Assembly: GCF_019375555.1 (NCBI RefSeq)
Contig: NZ_JAHXDN010000004.1
Span: 434,001 to 498,000 of the forward strand
Direction of reading: 5' to 3'
Length of the DNA stretch: 64,000 nucleotides
From: Roseobacter insulae
Lineage (GTDB): Bacteria > Pseudomonadota > Alphaproteobacteria > Rhodobacterales > Rhodobacteraceae
Shown: positions 9,582 through 19,081 of the stretch, piece after piece
How the letters are laid out: every line of letters begins with the position of its first letter
How positions within the stretch are numbered: position 1 is the stretch's first letter
Translations under genes and position numbers: made by a program
Notes under the pieces: generated by a model
Told to the model about the DNA's origin: nothing
The model's database searches: none
Seen by the model: the letters and a program-made list of their open reading frames with translations, nothing else

Positions 9582-12500
9582 TCAGTCCAGAAGACTGCGC
9601 AGCGCCTTGGACAAATTCATCAGACTGTAGGGTTTTCGCAGTATCATGTGTTTCTGGTCGCTGCCGTTACCATTTCCGGTTTCAACGCCTTTCGCATAGC
9701 CTGTGGCCAGAAGTATCTTGAGGCCCGGATTGACGGAAAGGGCCTGATCGGCCACGTCGAAACCGGTCATGCCGCCGGGCATGACGATGTCAGACAGCAC
9801 CAGGTCGATCTTGTCATTCTCCTTCAACGTCCTGATCGCCTCCGGCCCGTCGGAAGCTGTAAGCACCTTATAGCCCAACTGGTCGAGACGGGTCGCCGTC
9901 AGCCGGCGCACCATGGGCTCATCTTCGACAACAAGGATCGTTTCCTCCTTTGCAGCAAGGAGCTCTTCCTGCCGGGCATTCTGTGCGCCGTCCGGGCTTT
10001 GCCGCACAGATGGCAGGAACAAATTGACCGTCGTGCCACGCCCGACCTCGCTGTATATCGCTACGTGGCCACCGGACTGCTTGGCAAAACCATAGATCAT
10101 GCTCAGACCCAGACCCGACCCGCGGCCCGGCTCCTTTGTCGAAAAGAAGGGCTCGAAAACCTTGTCGAGAACCTCTGCGTCCATGCCGTTTCCAGTGTCT
10201 GTCACGGACAGGGCAACATAAGGGCCGGACGTCACATCGATCTGCGTTGCGGCGTAATCCTCATCCAGAAAGATATTGCGGGTTTCGAGTGACAGTGTGC
10301 CGCCGTCGGGCATCGCATCGCGGGCATTGATCGCCATGTTCAGGATCGCGCTTTCCACCTGCCCGGGGTCCGCCAGCGTCTGGTCCAGATCCTTACTCAG
10401 CCGTGTTTGGATGGCGATGTTCTCGCTCAACGTCAGCTTCAGAAGCGGGCGCATGGTGTCGACCAGCGTGTTCAGGGCGACGGACTCGGGGGCAAGCGAC
10501 TGGCTTTTGGCGAAGCTGAGAAGCTTGCCGGTCAGGGACGCACCCAGGCTCGACGCCTCAAGCGCCTCGTTCAGCAACTGCTTGTGGTCCTCATCCTTGA
10601 TCCGCATGTCCAGCAGTTCGAGATTGCCAATCACCACGGTCAGAAGATTGTTGAAATCGTGGGCCAGACCACCGGTCAACTGGCCGACCGCTTCCATCTT
10701 TTGCGCCCGCTGCAGCTGGTCGCGGTGTTTCTTGTCGTCCGTCAGGTCATGCAGGATGCCGAGAAAATGCCGCTCCCCCTCAAGACGCAGCTCTGACACC
10801 AGCAACCGGATCGGCACGATGGTCCCGTCTTTGCGCAGCGCATTCATTTCCCTGCCCTTGCCAATAATCCGTTTCTCGCCGGTCTTGAGGTAGCGGGTCA
10901 TATAGCTGTCATGGTTGCTGCGGTCCGGTTCGGGCATCAGCACATTGACGTTCTGACCAATGATTTCCGCGGCAGGGTAGCCAAAGATCGTTTCGGCGGC
11001 GGGACTGAAACTGCCGATAGTCCCTTGTTCATCAATGGTTATGATCGCTTCGGGGGCGGCCTCCAGAATGGCTCTCAGGCGCGCTTCGCGGTCGACCACC
11101 TCCTGCGCGGCCTTCGTGACGTCGCTGATGTCTTCAATCGCCAGCAGGATCAGGTTGTCGCCATCCGTATCCCCTTCGACCTTGCGCGCATTCAGCACCA
11201 TGTGTCGCGGTCCGGCCTCCTCATGATCGGCGGTGACTTCAAAGGCCTCGACGGTCGTCTGGTCCGGCAGAATACGTTCAAGCAACTGGCGCAGATCGGG
11301 AATGTTCCAGCGCCCGTCCTGCACTCTGAACAGGTTTTCACCGACAACCCCCGCATCAGATGTTCCAAAGATCCGGTGAAATGATTTGCTTACCGAGACG
11401 ACGCGCAGGCCGGAATCGAGAACCAGCAAGGGTTCACGCACCGTATTGACCACACGTTCCGCAAACCGCCGTGCCATCTGAATTGCATGCTGCAGGGTCT
11501 TGAGATCGGAGACGTCGGAGAAGGTGATCACGACACCGTCGATCTTGCCGTCCTGGGTTCGGTAAGGCAGGATCCGCCGCAGGAACCAGCTACCGGCTTC
11601 GCCCTGCACTTCTGTCTCTCCGGGCTTGAGCGTATCCAGCACGGATCGTGCATCGCTCAGCAGGTCCGGGTCGTCTACCTTGCCGGTGATGTCGCCAAAG
11701 TGTCGCCCCACATCGTTGCTGATGACATTGAACAGCTCGCGCGTTGCGGGTGTGAAGCGCATGATCTTGAGCTCGCGGTCCAGAAACAGCGTCGCCACAC
11801 CTGAACTGGACAGCAGGTTGTTCAGGTCATCCGCCATCCGGCGTTCGTCGTCGACTTTTTGCTGCAATTGGGTATTCAACGTCGTCAGCTCTTCGTTCAG
11901 CGACTGAAGTTCCTCTTTCGAGGTTTCGAGCTCCTCGTTTGTCGACTGGAATTCCTCGTTCATCGACATGGCTTCTTCGTTGGCCGCCTTCAGTTCTTCG
12001 GTCGAGCGTTCGAAATCCCGGATCGTGTTCTGAAGATCGAGGCGCGTGGCTTCCAGTTCCTGTTCGATCTGCTTGCGGGCCGATGCCGAAGTGTTGGTTT
12101 CCTCCTTGGCTGTCTCCGGTGTCACTGGCGTCTGGTCGGCAAAGGTCACCAAAAGCAGGTTCGCGTCATCCTCGGGGGCCGGGTGAGCCGTGATCGTCAC
12201 CGGCGTGCGCCGTCCGTCGCGCGTCACATTGCCCGCCGCTGTGGTGTCCTTGCCGGTCTGCTGCGCTGTTCGGATGGTCGCGGCCAGCTTGGCCCGCAGA
12301 CCCTGACGCGCCATGGCCAGCACGCTTTGGCTGGCTTCTCCCGGCGGGACCTTAAGAAACTGATCCGCCGGTCCCTCTACGTAGAGCACTTCGAACTTTG
12401 CGTTTATCAGAACGGCGGCCGGCGCATATCGCTGAACCAGCATCCGCTGGCTCAGATCGGCCAACCGGGTCGTCTCTGCCACGGTGCCCGTCCGGGGGCG

Positions 12501-14063
12501 CGCCGTCCCGGCCCCCGCCGACCTCTGGGCAGCAATTGGAAAGTCGATGGGGCGGTGACGGCCCTTGCCCAGCCTGCTGTAAACATGGTGACGCCGCGAC
12601 AGCGGCTGGAACAGCGCGTCATGGCCACCCACCGTTTCCGATGAGCCGAGAAGCAGGAACCCGCCATCGTTCAGCGCGAAGTGGAACATTGAAATGACCC
12701 GGTCCTGCGCGTCGGGCGTCAGGTAAATCAGCAGGTTCCGGCACGAGATCAGATCGAGCCGGGAGAAGGGCGCATCCGCGAGAATATTCTGGTTCGCGAA
12801 AACCACGCAGTCGCGCAGCTCGGACGTGACACGGTAGCTGTGATCTTCCTTGACAAAGAACCGGTCCAGCCGCGCCGCCGTAACATCGGCCTCGATCGTT
12901 TCGGAGTAGACACCGGCGCGCGCGACCGACAATGAACGCTCGTCCACATCCGAGGCGAAGACCTGCAGTTTCACGTTTTTGCGCAGGGCTGAAATGTGCT
13001 CGACCGTTGCCATTGCCAGCGAATAGGCTTCTTCCCCGGTTGCACAGGCAGGCACCCAGATGCGCAGGGGCTGGCTTGCATCGTGGGCACGCACAAGGTC
13101 ATAAAGGACGGTCTTAGCGAGGTATTTGAACGCCTCCGGATCCCTGAAAAACCGGGTCACGTTGATCAGCAGATCATTGCAGAGCTTCTCGGCCTCTTCG
13201 GGCGAATCCTTCAGGAGGGCAAGGTAATCGACGGCATTGACCATGTGGCGCAAGACCATCCGCCGTTCGATCCGGCGCAACAAAGTGCCTTCCTTGTAGA
13301 GTGTAAAATCGATCGGGGAATGCGCTTTCAGGACACTGATGATGTCAGGCAGCGATCCGCCTGCCCGATCCCCAAGGGTGTCGGCGGCCGGGTCTTGCTG
13401 GACGTAGGGGTGCCGGCGGTAATTCAGCAGAAAGCTCGGCATCTCAGCCACCGGCAGAATATGGTCAACCGCATCCGCGGCAATCGCGCCGCGTGGCATT
13501 CCGTCTTGCATCGCGTCTTTTGGATCCTGCATGAGAACAATGCCGCCCTTTTCCTTGATCTCGGCCAGCGCAGCCGCGCCGTCGCTTCCGGTGCCGGACA
13601 AAATGATCGCCACGGCACTTTGCCCATGGCTTTGCGCCAGCGTCCTCAGAAAATGACTGATGGGCAGGCGCAGACCCCGCGGCGCCATCGGCTCTGACAG
13701 GCGCAGGGTGCCATCGTCGATGCCGAGAAACCGATTTGGCGGGATGATATAGACGTGATTTGGCGCGACCTGCGCACCATCAACGGCCAGCGCCACGGGC
13801 ATGTCGGTGTGTTTCGCCAGCAGCTCCGCCATCAGGCTTTCGTGGTCGGGGTCCACGTGATGGATCAGGACGAACGCCATGCCGCTGTCACCTGGCATGG
13901 CGGCAAAGAAGTCGGAATATGCCTCTAGGCCACCCGCCGACGCCCCCAGTCCGACAATAGGGAAGGGCTGGGACCCAACAGCCCCGGCAGCGGAATTATC
14001 CGTAACCGTTTTCCGCGAAGCTTTAGTGCGGGCCGGGCCTGACCCCTTTTGCTTTTTTGCCAT
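9582..14063 (-). CDS. CheB-CheR-PAS-histidine kinase-receiver hybrid protein
   Basis: A 1493-aa signalling protein. In order: CheB methylesterase domain (about 35-215; GASAGG with Ser42, HHVDPDH, GTGSDG), CheR methyltransferase domain (about 245-500; VTRFFRDPEAF, WVPACATGEEAYS, CRNLLIYL), a PAS-like region, and a glutamate-rich coiled coil (NEEFQSTNEELETSKEELQS). Three PAS segments follow (the last with GYPAAEIIGQNVNVLMPEPD). Then come HisKA (VGQLTGGLAHDFNNLL), HATPase (GRGSGLGLSMIYGFAKQSGG) and a C-terminal receiver (LVVEDEP, LVLSDIVMPGG). The catalytic Ser, His and Asp of CheB look intact. The ATG at 14063 is chosen over an upstream frame extension. No chemotaxis receptor or CheA is nearby, so the substrate is unclear. 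Confidence 0.93.
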   Translation of the reverse strand: MAKKQKGSGPARTKASRKTVTDNSAAGAVGSQPFPIVGLGASAGGLEAYSDFFAAMPGDSGMAFVLIHHVDPDHESLMAELLAKHTDMPVALAVDGAQVAPNHVYIIPPNRFLGIDDGTLRLSEPMAPRGLRLPISHFLRTLAQSHGQSAVAIILSGTGSDGAAALAEIKEKGGIVLMQDPKDAMQDGMPRGAIAADAVDHILPVAEMPSFLLNYRRHPYVQQDPAADTLGDRAGGSLPDIISVLKAHSPIDFTLYKEGTLLRRIERRMVLRHMVNAVDYLALLKDSPEEAEKLCNDLLINVTRFFRDPEAFKYLAKTVLYDLVRAHDASQPLRIWVPACATGEEAYSLAMATVEHISALRKNVKLQVFASDVDERSLSVARAGVYSETIEADVTAARLDRFFVKEDHSYRVTSELRDCVVFANQNILADAPFSRLDLISCRNLLIYLTPDAQDRVISMFHFALNDGGFLLLGSSETVGGHDALFQPLSRRHHVYSRLGKGRHRPIDFPIAAQRSAGAGTARPRTGTVAETTRLADLSQRMLVQRYAPAAVLINAKFEVLYVEGPADQFLKVPPGEASQSVLAMARQGLRAKLAATIRTAQQTGKDTTAAGNVTRDGRRTPVTITAHPAPEDDANLLLVTFADQTPVTPETAKEETNTSASARKQIEQELEATRLDLQNTIRDFERSTEELKAANEEAMSMNEEFQSTNEELETSKEELQSLNEELTTLNTQLQQKVDDERRMADDLNNLLSSSGVATLFLDRELKIMRFTPATRELFNVISNDVGRHFGDITGKVDDPDLLSDARSVLDTLKPGETEVQGEAGSWFLRRILPYRTQDGKIDGVVITFSDVSDLKTLQHAIQMARRFAERVVNTVREPLLVLDSGLRVVSVSKSFHRIFGTSDAGVVGENLFRVQDGRWNIPDLRQLLERILPDQTTVEAFEVTADHEEAGPRHMVLNARKVEGDTDGDNLILLAIEDISDVTKAAQEVVDREARLRAILEAAPEAIITIDEQGTIGSFSPAAETIFGYPAAEIIGQNVNVLMPEPDRSNHDSYMTRYLKTGEKRIIGKGREMNALRKDGTIVPIRLLVSELRLEGERHFLGILHDLTDDKKHRDQLQRAQKMEAVGQLTGGLAHDFNNLLTVVIGNLELLDMRIKDEDHKQLLNEALEASSLGASLTGKLLSFAKSQSLAPESVALNTLVDTMRPLLKLTLSENIAIQTRLSKDLDQTLADPGQVESAILNMAINARDAMPDGGTLSLETRNIFLDEDYAATQIDVTSGPYVALSVTDTGNGMDAEVLDKVFEPFFSTKEPGRGSGLGLSMIYGFAKQSGGHVAIYSEVGRGTTVNLFLPSVRQSPDGAQNARQEELLAAKEETILVVEDEPMVRRLTATRLDQLGYKVLTASDGPEAIRTLKENDKIDLVLSDIVMPGGMTGFDVADQALSVNPGLKILLATGYAKGVETGNGNGSDQKHMILRKPYSLMNLSKALRSLLD

Positions 14064-14408
14064 CAGTATTCCCCCCGGGCGCGGTTCGAAGTGAGCAGGC
14101 AGATCCCAGAAAGGAACCGGAACGTCGATCGGATCATAGCGGGTCCAAAAAAAGCGTTTCCGTCTCGATTGGTAAAGAGTGCCACCCACGGAACTCAGGA
14201 AAGTCAGCTACGAGGCCAATGCAGGCGACACCCGGTGCACAGGATGCAATGCGGCCGGATGACATCGATTGACATCCATCAACCCCGGTACCCGAGCTTT
14301 GCCGAAGGCAGGAAGCGGCGTTCCGGGGGCTGATCCGGCGTCACGTAAACGCCACAAGCCGCCGGTGAGCGCCCTGCCGCGGGCCTTGGGCCAACCTCGT
14401 TCGCAGGT
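14064..14408. other. Gene-free stretch upstream of the hybrid kinase
   Basis: These 345 bp separate the hybrid kinase start from the end of an ABC ATPase gene on the same strand. I see no convincing coding frame. A direct repeat of GACATC with AT-rich flanks lies near 14261-14280 and may belong to the kinase promoter. No strong terminator hairpin with a U-tract was found for the upstream ABC operon. Confidence 0.5.
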
Positions 14409-15146
14409 CTAGCGCAGCACTGTCCGCAGAAAAGCCTGCGTTCGCGCCACCTTGGGGTCAGAGAAAATCTGCCCGGGAGGACCTTCTTCGACGATCACAC
14501 CGCCGTCCATGAAACACACGCGGTCCGCAAGCTCCCGGGCGAAGCCCATTTCATGCGTTGCCAGCAACATGGTCATCCCCTCCGCACGCAGCTGGCGCAA
14601 GACGTTGAGAACTTCACCCACCAGTTCCGGGTCCAGTGCGGCGGTAATTTCATCAAACAGCATGATCTCTGGCCGCATCGCAAGCGCCCGGATCACCGCG
14701 ACGCGCTGTTGCTGTCCGCCCGACAGCTGGTCGGGGTACTTTCGCATATGCTGCGCAAGGCCAAACCTGTCAAACAGCGCTTCCGCCCTGGCATTCAGTG
14801 CATCACCGTCCTCCTGCAGCACACGGCGCGGTGCCAACACCACGTTTTCGAGCGCCGACATGTGCGGAAAAAGATTGTAGGACTGGAAAACAATCCCGAT
14901 GCGGCGGCGCACCGGGCCAAGGTCCAGTCCGGGTTCCGAAATATCCTGACCGTCCAGCCACACGGACCCGTCATCAATCGGTTCAAGCTGGTTGATACAG
15001 CGCAGCAACGTGGATTTACCTGATCCGGATGCGCCGATCAAACAAATCATTTCACCGGTTGCCACGTCCATATCGATCCCGCGCAGCACGTGATTGCCGC
15101 CAAAGGACTTGTGAACAGAGCGCAGGGAAAGCTTAGCTTCTGGCAT
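14409..15146 (-). CDS. amino-acid ABC transporter ATP-binding protein
   Basis: A 245-aa ATPase of the GlnQ/HisP type that powers uptake of a polar amino acid. Walker A is GASGSGKST, the Q-loop is in [13 protein letters not shown], the signature is LSGGQQQR, Walker B is [14 protein letters not shown], and the H-loop is LATHEMGF. After the catalytic Glu, Walker B reads DEIT rather than the more common DEPT, a tolerated variation. It overlaps the permease gene by 14 bp, so the two are co-translated. The substrate cannot be fixed from sequence. Confidence 0.95.
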   Translation of the reverse strand: MPEAKLSLRSVHKSFGGNHVLRGIDMDVATGEMICLIGASGSGKSTLLRCINQLEPIDDGSVWLDGQDISEPGLDLGPVRRRIGIVFQSYNLFPHMSALENVVLAPRRVLQEDGDALNARAEALFDRFGLAQHMRKYPDQLSGGQQQRVAVIRALAMRPEIMLFDEITAALDPELVGEVLNVLRQLRAEGMTMLLATHEMGFARELADRVCFMDGGVIVEEGPPGQIFSDPKVARTQAFLRTVLR

Positions 15147-15942
15147 CGCGATCCCGGTTCAGAAGATGATCGGCATAACGGGTGGCGGGCACCGTCACGA
15201 TCAGGAAAATCACCGCTGCAACGACATAGGGGGTGAAGTTTGCCAGCAGGCTCTTGTAGATGCCCGCTTGACGCAGAATTTCCACGGGGCCGATGAAACT
15301 GAGCAAGGCCACATCCTTTTGCAAGGCCACCAGCATGTTCATGTTTGCCGGAACCACCCGGCGCACCGCCTGCGGCAGGATCACATAACGCATGGTGTCA
15401 CGCTCGCTGAGCCCCAGGCAGATGGCGGCATTGCGCTGGCTGGCGTGGATGCTTTCAATACCGGACCGCAGAACCTCGGCGATGTAGGCGGAATAGGTCA
15501 GCACCAATGCAACCGTCCCCCAGATGTAGGGAGAGTTCCACGGGCGCGGCAAGCCCAGCCCGGGCACGCCAAAGCCGATCAGATAGATCGTCAGAACAAC
15601 CGGGACGCCACGAAAGACATCAACATAGACCGCACCGAATATCCGCAAGGGAAAGAGCGCCGGCGCGCGCGCGCCCCGGGCCAGCGCAATCGCCAGCCCG
15701 AGGGTGAGGATCAGCGGAACAGACCATGCGAAGATCATCACGTCGATCAGAAACGCTCTGAGCAGCGTCGGAAAAGTTTGCGCGAAGACGCCGCCGTCAA
15801 AGAAACTCGCCCTCACCTGTGGCCAGCCCGGTGTCAACGGGACCAGAAGGATGATCGCCGCCAGAACCGCCGCCGTGCTGATGCCCGCAACGGTCAGCGA
15901 CCGCCGTCGCTGGGCCGTCTCATATGCCTGCCTGCGGTTCAC
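15133..15942 (-). CDS. amino-acid ABC transporter permease
   Basis: A 269-aa inner-membrane permease of the polar amino acid family. It has several hydrophobic segments ([20 protein letters not shown] near the start, [20 protein letters not shown]) and the EAA loop ([20 protein letters not shown], then [16 protein letters not shown]). The apparent start is a GTG 7 bp after the binding-protein stop codon. It overlaps the ATPase gene downstream. It forms a three-gene operon with both neighbours. Confidence 0.93.
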   Translation of the reverse strand: MNRRQAYETAQRRRSLTVAGISTAAVLAAIILLVPLTPGWPQVRASFFDGGVFAQTFPTLLRAFLIDVMIFAWSVPLILTLGLAIALARGARAPALFPLRIFGAVYVDVFRGVPVVLTIYLIGFGVPGLGLPRPWNSPYIWGTVALVLTYSAYIAEVLRSGIESIHASQRNAAICLGLSERDTMRYVILPQAVRRVVPANMNMLVALQKDVALLSFIGPVEILRQAGIYKSLLANFTPYVVAAVIFLIVTVPATRYADHLLNRDRDARS

Positions 15943-15949
15943 GGCGCGC

Positions 15950-16759
15950 TTATTTGATCAGCGGCACGCCCGTGGCTTCCTGCAACCATTTCGCTTCGAT
16001 CCCGGCCAGCACGCCGTTTTCCTTGAGCGTGGCAAGGGCGGCATCGACACATGTCTTCAACGGGTTGCCTTCTGTCATCAACATGCCGAAATGATCGGGG
16101 TCAGCGGTAGCATCCGGCGCAAACTGTCCCAGGACCTGCCCGCCCTCCAGGACGACAGCAGACAGGTAAAGCGCGGTCGGCAGGTCAAAAAGCGCGGCAT
16201 CCACTTGCCCGGCCTTCATCGCTTCGACGACGTTCGCATTGTCGTCATAGACCAGCGGGCTGGAGGAGGGCACAATCGTGTTCATCACCACCGGCAGGGC
16301 GGTGGTGGATGCCACGACACCCCATTTCATCTCTTTCATCGCGTCGAGCGTGGGCGCCAATCCATCGCCAGCCCTCACCAACACCGCCATCGGCGCCGTG
16401 TAGTATGGTTCAGAGAAATCGACGACCTTGTCGCGGTCGGCGGTGATGGAAAACTGCTGCATGTTGATGTCGAAGTCTTTCGCCCCGGGCTGAATTGCCT
16501 GGTCAAAGGAGGTGCGCGTCCAGACGACATCCTCCTTTGCAAAACCCATGGCGTCTGCCAGCGCATAGGCGACAGCCGCCTCATACCCCTGCCCGCTTTC
16601 AGGCGCGTCATCTATCACCCACGGGTAATAGGCCGGGTTGCCTGTGGCGATGGTCAGTTTGCCATCGACCAGTGTCTTGCCGTCCGAACAGCTTTGGGCC
16701 AACGCAGCCCCGCTCATCAGAGCAGTGCTCAACACGGCGGTTGTCAGGTACTTCCACAT
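15950..16759 (-). CDS. amino-acid ABC transporter periplasmic binding protein
   Basis: A 269-aa solute-binding protein (family 3) with a signal peptide (MWKYLTTAVLSTALMSGAALA) cleaved before QSCSDG. Features of the class are GKLTIATGNPAYYPWV, the FDINMQQFSITADRDKVVDFSEPY segment split across the ligand cleft, and the VEAMKAGQVDAALFDLPTA strand-helix. The ATG at 16759 begins the signal peptide; the frame continues upstream without one. First gene of the transporter operon. The ligand is probably a polar amino acid, not further defined. Confidence 0.93.
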   Translation of the reverse strand: MWKYLTTAVLSTALMSGAALAQSCSDGKTLVDGKLTIATGNPAYYPWVIDDAPESGQGYEAAVAYALADAMGFAKEDVVWTRTSFDQAIQPGAKDFDINMQQFSITADRDKVVDFSEPYYTAPMAVLVRAGDGLAPTLDAMKEMKWGVVASTTALPVVMNTIVPSSSPLVYDDNANVVEAMKAGQVDAALFDLPTALYLSAVVLEGGQVLGQFAPDATADPDHFGMLMTEGNPLKTCVDAALATLKENGVLAGIEAKWLQEATGVPLIK

Positions 16760-16851
16760 GGTGATCTCTCCCCGAAATCTTGGTTTGCTGGGTATGGTTA
16801 TCCCCGCAGACAGGCGGGTGTGCAAGCCTTCTGAGCGATCGGGAAAAGGCG

Positions 16852-17751
16852 TTATTGCGCCTTCCAGCGCCGATGCACCCACAGCCATTGGCTCATATTC
16901 GCGCGCACCTGCGCTTCGAGGCTGTCGTTGAGAGCCTGCGTCATCTCTTCCGGCGTGGTGTGCGGGATAGGGGGTTCGACGATCATCTCGAAGCTCATGC
17001 CGTCGGGCTGGCGTATCGCGTAGCAGGGCACCAGCAAGGCGTCGTATCGCAAGGCCAACTCGGCAGCCGACAACGCCGTATAGGCGGTGTGGCCGAAGAA
17101 TTTCAACGGTGCCCCTGCCGACATATGCTGGTCAATCAGCAGGGCGATCGCATTCCCCGCCTTGAGGAACTTGACCATCTCCCCCATCCCGCGACGTCCC
17201 CGCAGAAACAGCGGTGTGCCGACCTGCGAAATCCGCGACACGTAGAAATCGTTGAAGCCCTTGTAATTCATGCTGCGGTAAAGTCCGCCAACCTTGTGCC
17301 CGCGCTGGATCAGTTTGGATCGGGCGATATCGTAATTGCCGATATGGCCCGACACCAGAATAAGCGGCCGACCCGCGTCTCGCGCCGCATCCACCGCCGC
17401 GATACCCTTGCCCGTGATGGGCGTATTGCGCGCCGTCTCAACAAGGTTCTTGGGGGAAAACAACTCGCACAGCGTGCGGCCGATCTGATCCGGTACATCG
17501 CGCGCCATCTGCTCTACTTGATCTTCCGGCATGTCCGGGAAAATGAAATGCATGTTGTCGCGGATACGGCCACGATAGCCGATAAGAGGGGCGACGAGAC
17601 GCGAAATCACCCACCCGCCCACCGGCACGCGAACCCTGTAGGGCAAGAGCGTCAGCGACCGTATGATCCCGATGATGACCGCACTGACGATCCGATCTCG
17701 CAGATCGACCTCTTCATCACTGTTCTCGATTGGGGTAACGGGCTTTGCCAT
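16852..17751 (-). CDS. LpxL/HtrB-family lysophospholipid or lipid A acyltransferase
   Basis: A 299-aa membrane-associated acyltransferase. It has the HX4D catalytic motif (SGHIGNYDIAR) and the downstream LYRSMNYKGFNDFYV and RRGMGEMVKFLKAGNAIALLIDQH blocks typical of the LpxL/LpxM family. It ends with WLWVHRRWK, the family's C-terminal signature. It probably adds a secondary acyl chain to lipid A. The ATG at 17751 is preferred over a frame extension of 13 codons. It lies between the amino-acid transporter and rplT, inside the stretch that interrupts the rpmI-rplT/pheST neighbourhood. Confidence 0.92.
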   Translation of the reverse strand: MAKPVTPIENSDEEVDLRDRIVSAVIIGIIRSLTLLPYRVRVPVGGWVISRLVAPLIGYRGRIRDNMHFIFPDMPEDQVEQMARDVPDQIGRTLCELFSPKNLVETARNTPITGKGIAAVDAARDAGRPLILVSGHIGNYDIARSKLIQRGHKVGGLYRSMNYKGFNDFYVSRISQVGTPLFLRGRRGMGEMVKFLKAGNAIALLIDQHMSAGAPLKFFGHTAYTALSAAELALRYDALLVPCYAIRQPDGMSFEMIVEPPIPHTTPEEMTQALNDSLEAQVRANMSQWLWVHRRWKAQ

Positions 17752-18055
17752 TGAAACTTCGCGTTTGTTACGGTGCCGCGGTTGTAGCATTTAACAGCGT
17801 ATGCTCAAGGGCACAGTCGGCGCAGTTGCCGGGGCCAAAACGATATGCCTGACAACCAGCCGGCATCGGGATCCTGTTGCAGGAGTTCGACGACCAATAT
17901 CGGCGCCAAGACCAGCACCACAGGTTCCGCCGATACCGCCCGAAACATGGCGTTCAGGGTCCCGCGACGCCTTCCACTTGCCTTGAATAAAAGCCGCGAT
18001 CGGGCAGATCGTGCACTTGCATCGCGCTGTCGGTGTTTTTGCGCCTGCAGACAAA
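17752..18055. other. Gene-free stretch between acyltransferase and rplT
   Basis: About 300 bp upstream of the acyltransferase gene and beyond the rplT terminator. An 87-codon minus-strand frame exists but has no family features and an unnatural composition. The stretch probably holds the acyltransferase promoter. No other element was recognised. Confidence 0.5.
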
Positions 18056-18082
18056 GAAAAACCGCCCCGTTTCCGGAGCGGC
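18056..18082 (-). terminator. Rho-independent terminator of rpmI-rplT
   Basis: On the minus strand an 8-bp stem with one G-T pair (CCGCTCCG, loop GAAA, CGGGGCGG) is followed by a run of five T. It begins about 30 bases after the rplT stop codon. It marks the end of the ribosomal operon, so rplT does not read through strongly toward pheS. Confidence 0.8.
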
Positions 18083-18109
18083 CTTGGTCATTCCGGGCAG
18101 TCTGCCGGC

Positions 18110-18475
18110 TTAAGCGGCCAGCGCGTCCTGCGCCTGTTTGACGATGGCACCAAACGCATCCGGTTCATGCACGGCCAGATCGGCCAGCACCTTGCGATCC
18201 ACTTCGATCCCGGCAAGGTTGAGACCATTGATGAAGCGGCTGTACGTCAGCGCTTCGTCGTGGCTGCGTACGGCAGCGTTGATCCGCTGAATCCACAGCG
18301 CGCGGAAATTGCGCTTGCGGTTCTTGCGGTCGCGGGTTGCGTATTGGTTGGCCTTATCGACGGCCTGGCGGGCAACCTTGAAGGTGCTCTTGCGGCGTCC
18401 GTAATAGCCTTTTGCGGCCTTGATGACCTTCTTGTGACGGGCGTGGGTGACTGTTCCACCTTTGACTCGGGACAT
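18110..18475 (-). CDS. rplT: 50S ribosomal protein L20
   Basis: A 121-aa ribosomal protein that binds 23S rRNA early in large-subunit assembly. It is strongly conserved: [20 protein letters not shown], then [20 protein letters not shown] and [14 protein letters not shown]. It follows rpmI with an 18-bp gap. In many bacteria it is followed by pheS, but here a terminator and five unrelated genes intervene. Confidence 0.99.
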   Translation of the reverse strand: MSRVKGGTVTHARHKKVIKAAKGYYGRRKSTFKVARQAVDKANQYATRDRKNRKRNFRALWIQRINAAVRSHDEALTYSRFINGLNLAGIEVDRKVLADLAVHEPDAFGAIVKQAQDALAA

Positions 18476-18493
18476 ATCAGCTCTCCTTCAGGC

Positions 18494-18694
18494 TTAGCGG
18501 TCGTAGGGCATGAAGCCCTTGACGATTTTGGCGTCTGGTGCGGACAACTCGGTTGTTCCACGCGCGTTACGGATGAATTTGCGCGAACGCTTGATCATGC
18601 CGTGACGTTTGCCAGCCTGACCGCCGATGACCTTCCCGGTCGCGGTCACTTTGAAGCGCTTTTTTGCGCTCGATTTCGTCTTCATCTTGGGCAT
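18494..18694 (-). CDS. rpmI: 50S ribosomal protein L35
   Basis: A 66-aa basic ribosomal protein: [20 protein letters not shown], then [19 protein letters not shown]. It is first in the rpmI-rplT operon and sits behind a good sigma-70 promoter. Confidence 0.99.
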   Translation of the reverse strand: MPKMKTKSSAKKRFKVTATGKVIGGQAGKRHGMIKRSRKFIRNARGTTELSAPDAKIVKGFMPYDR

Positions 18695-18772
18695 TTCCGT
18701 CTCCTGTCTTTCAGATCGGTGTCAAGCGCGACTCGGCATGCCACATGGGCCGGTCCCGCGGTAAGAAGCTGC

Positions 18773-18801
18773 GCTATAAGCGGTTGCGCCCAGCATGGCA
18801 A
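18773..18801 (-). promoter_or_regulatory. Sigma-70 promoter of rpmI-rplT
   Basis: On the minus strand, TTGCCA (18801-18796) and TATAGC (18778-18773) are separated by exactly 17 bp, about 80 bp before rpmI. The -35 matches consensus at five of six positions and the -10 at four of six. The leader between promoter and start is long enough for autoregulation, but no L20-binding fold was identified. Confidence 0.65.
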
Positions 18802-18823
18802 GTCCAGAATGACCACTGCGCCG

Positions 18824-19048
18824 TCAGGGCAGATATTTCACGAACACCTGGACAAACGTCTTGGGCAGCGATGCTGCCGTGTAGCCGACGGGCGTCGTTT
18901 TGGCCGCGTAAAAAATCAGGCCTGTCGCCAACAGGATGGTCAGAGCAGACGCCCGCGGCGCGCGGCGATCGACCAGCGCAGAAAAAATCGAAATGATCGA
19001 AAACCCACCGATAATGACACCCAGCACCAGTGCCGTGTCCGGATCCAT
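18824..19048 (-). CDS. small conserved-looking membrane protein
   Basis: A 74-aa protein with two hydrophobic helices (ALVLGVIIGGFSIISIFSAL and ASALTILLATGLIFYAA) separated by a basic DRRAPR turn. It therefore probably spans the inner membrane twice with a cytoplasmic loop. I do not recognise a named family. It starts 33 bp after the pyk stop on the same strand and ends shortly before the rpmI promoter, so it is likely transcribed with pyk. No function can be assigned. Confidence 0.7.
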   Translation of the reverse strand: MDPDTALVLGVIIGGFSIISIFSALVDRRAPRASALTILLATGLIFYAAKTTPVGYTAASLPKTFVQVFVKYLP

Positions 19049-19081
19049 GGCCTCACCCTTCCCGTTGCCTCGGGCCCGAGT

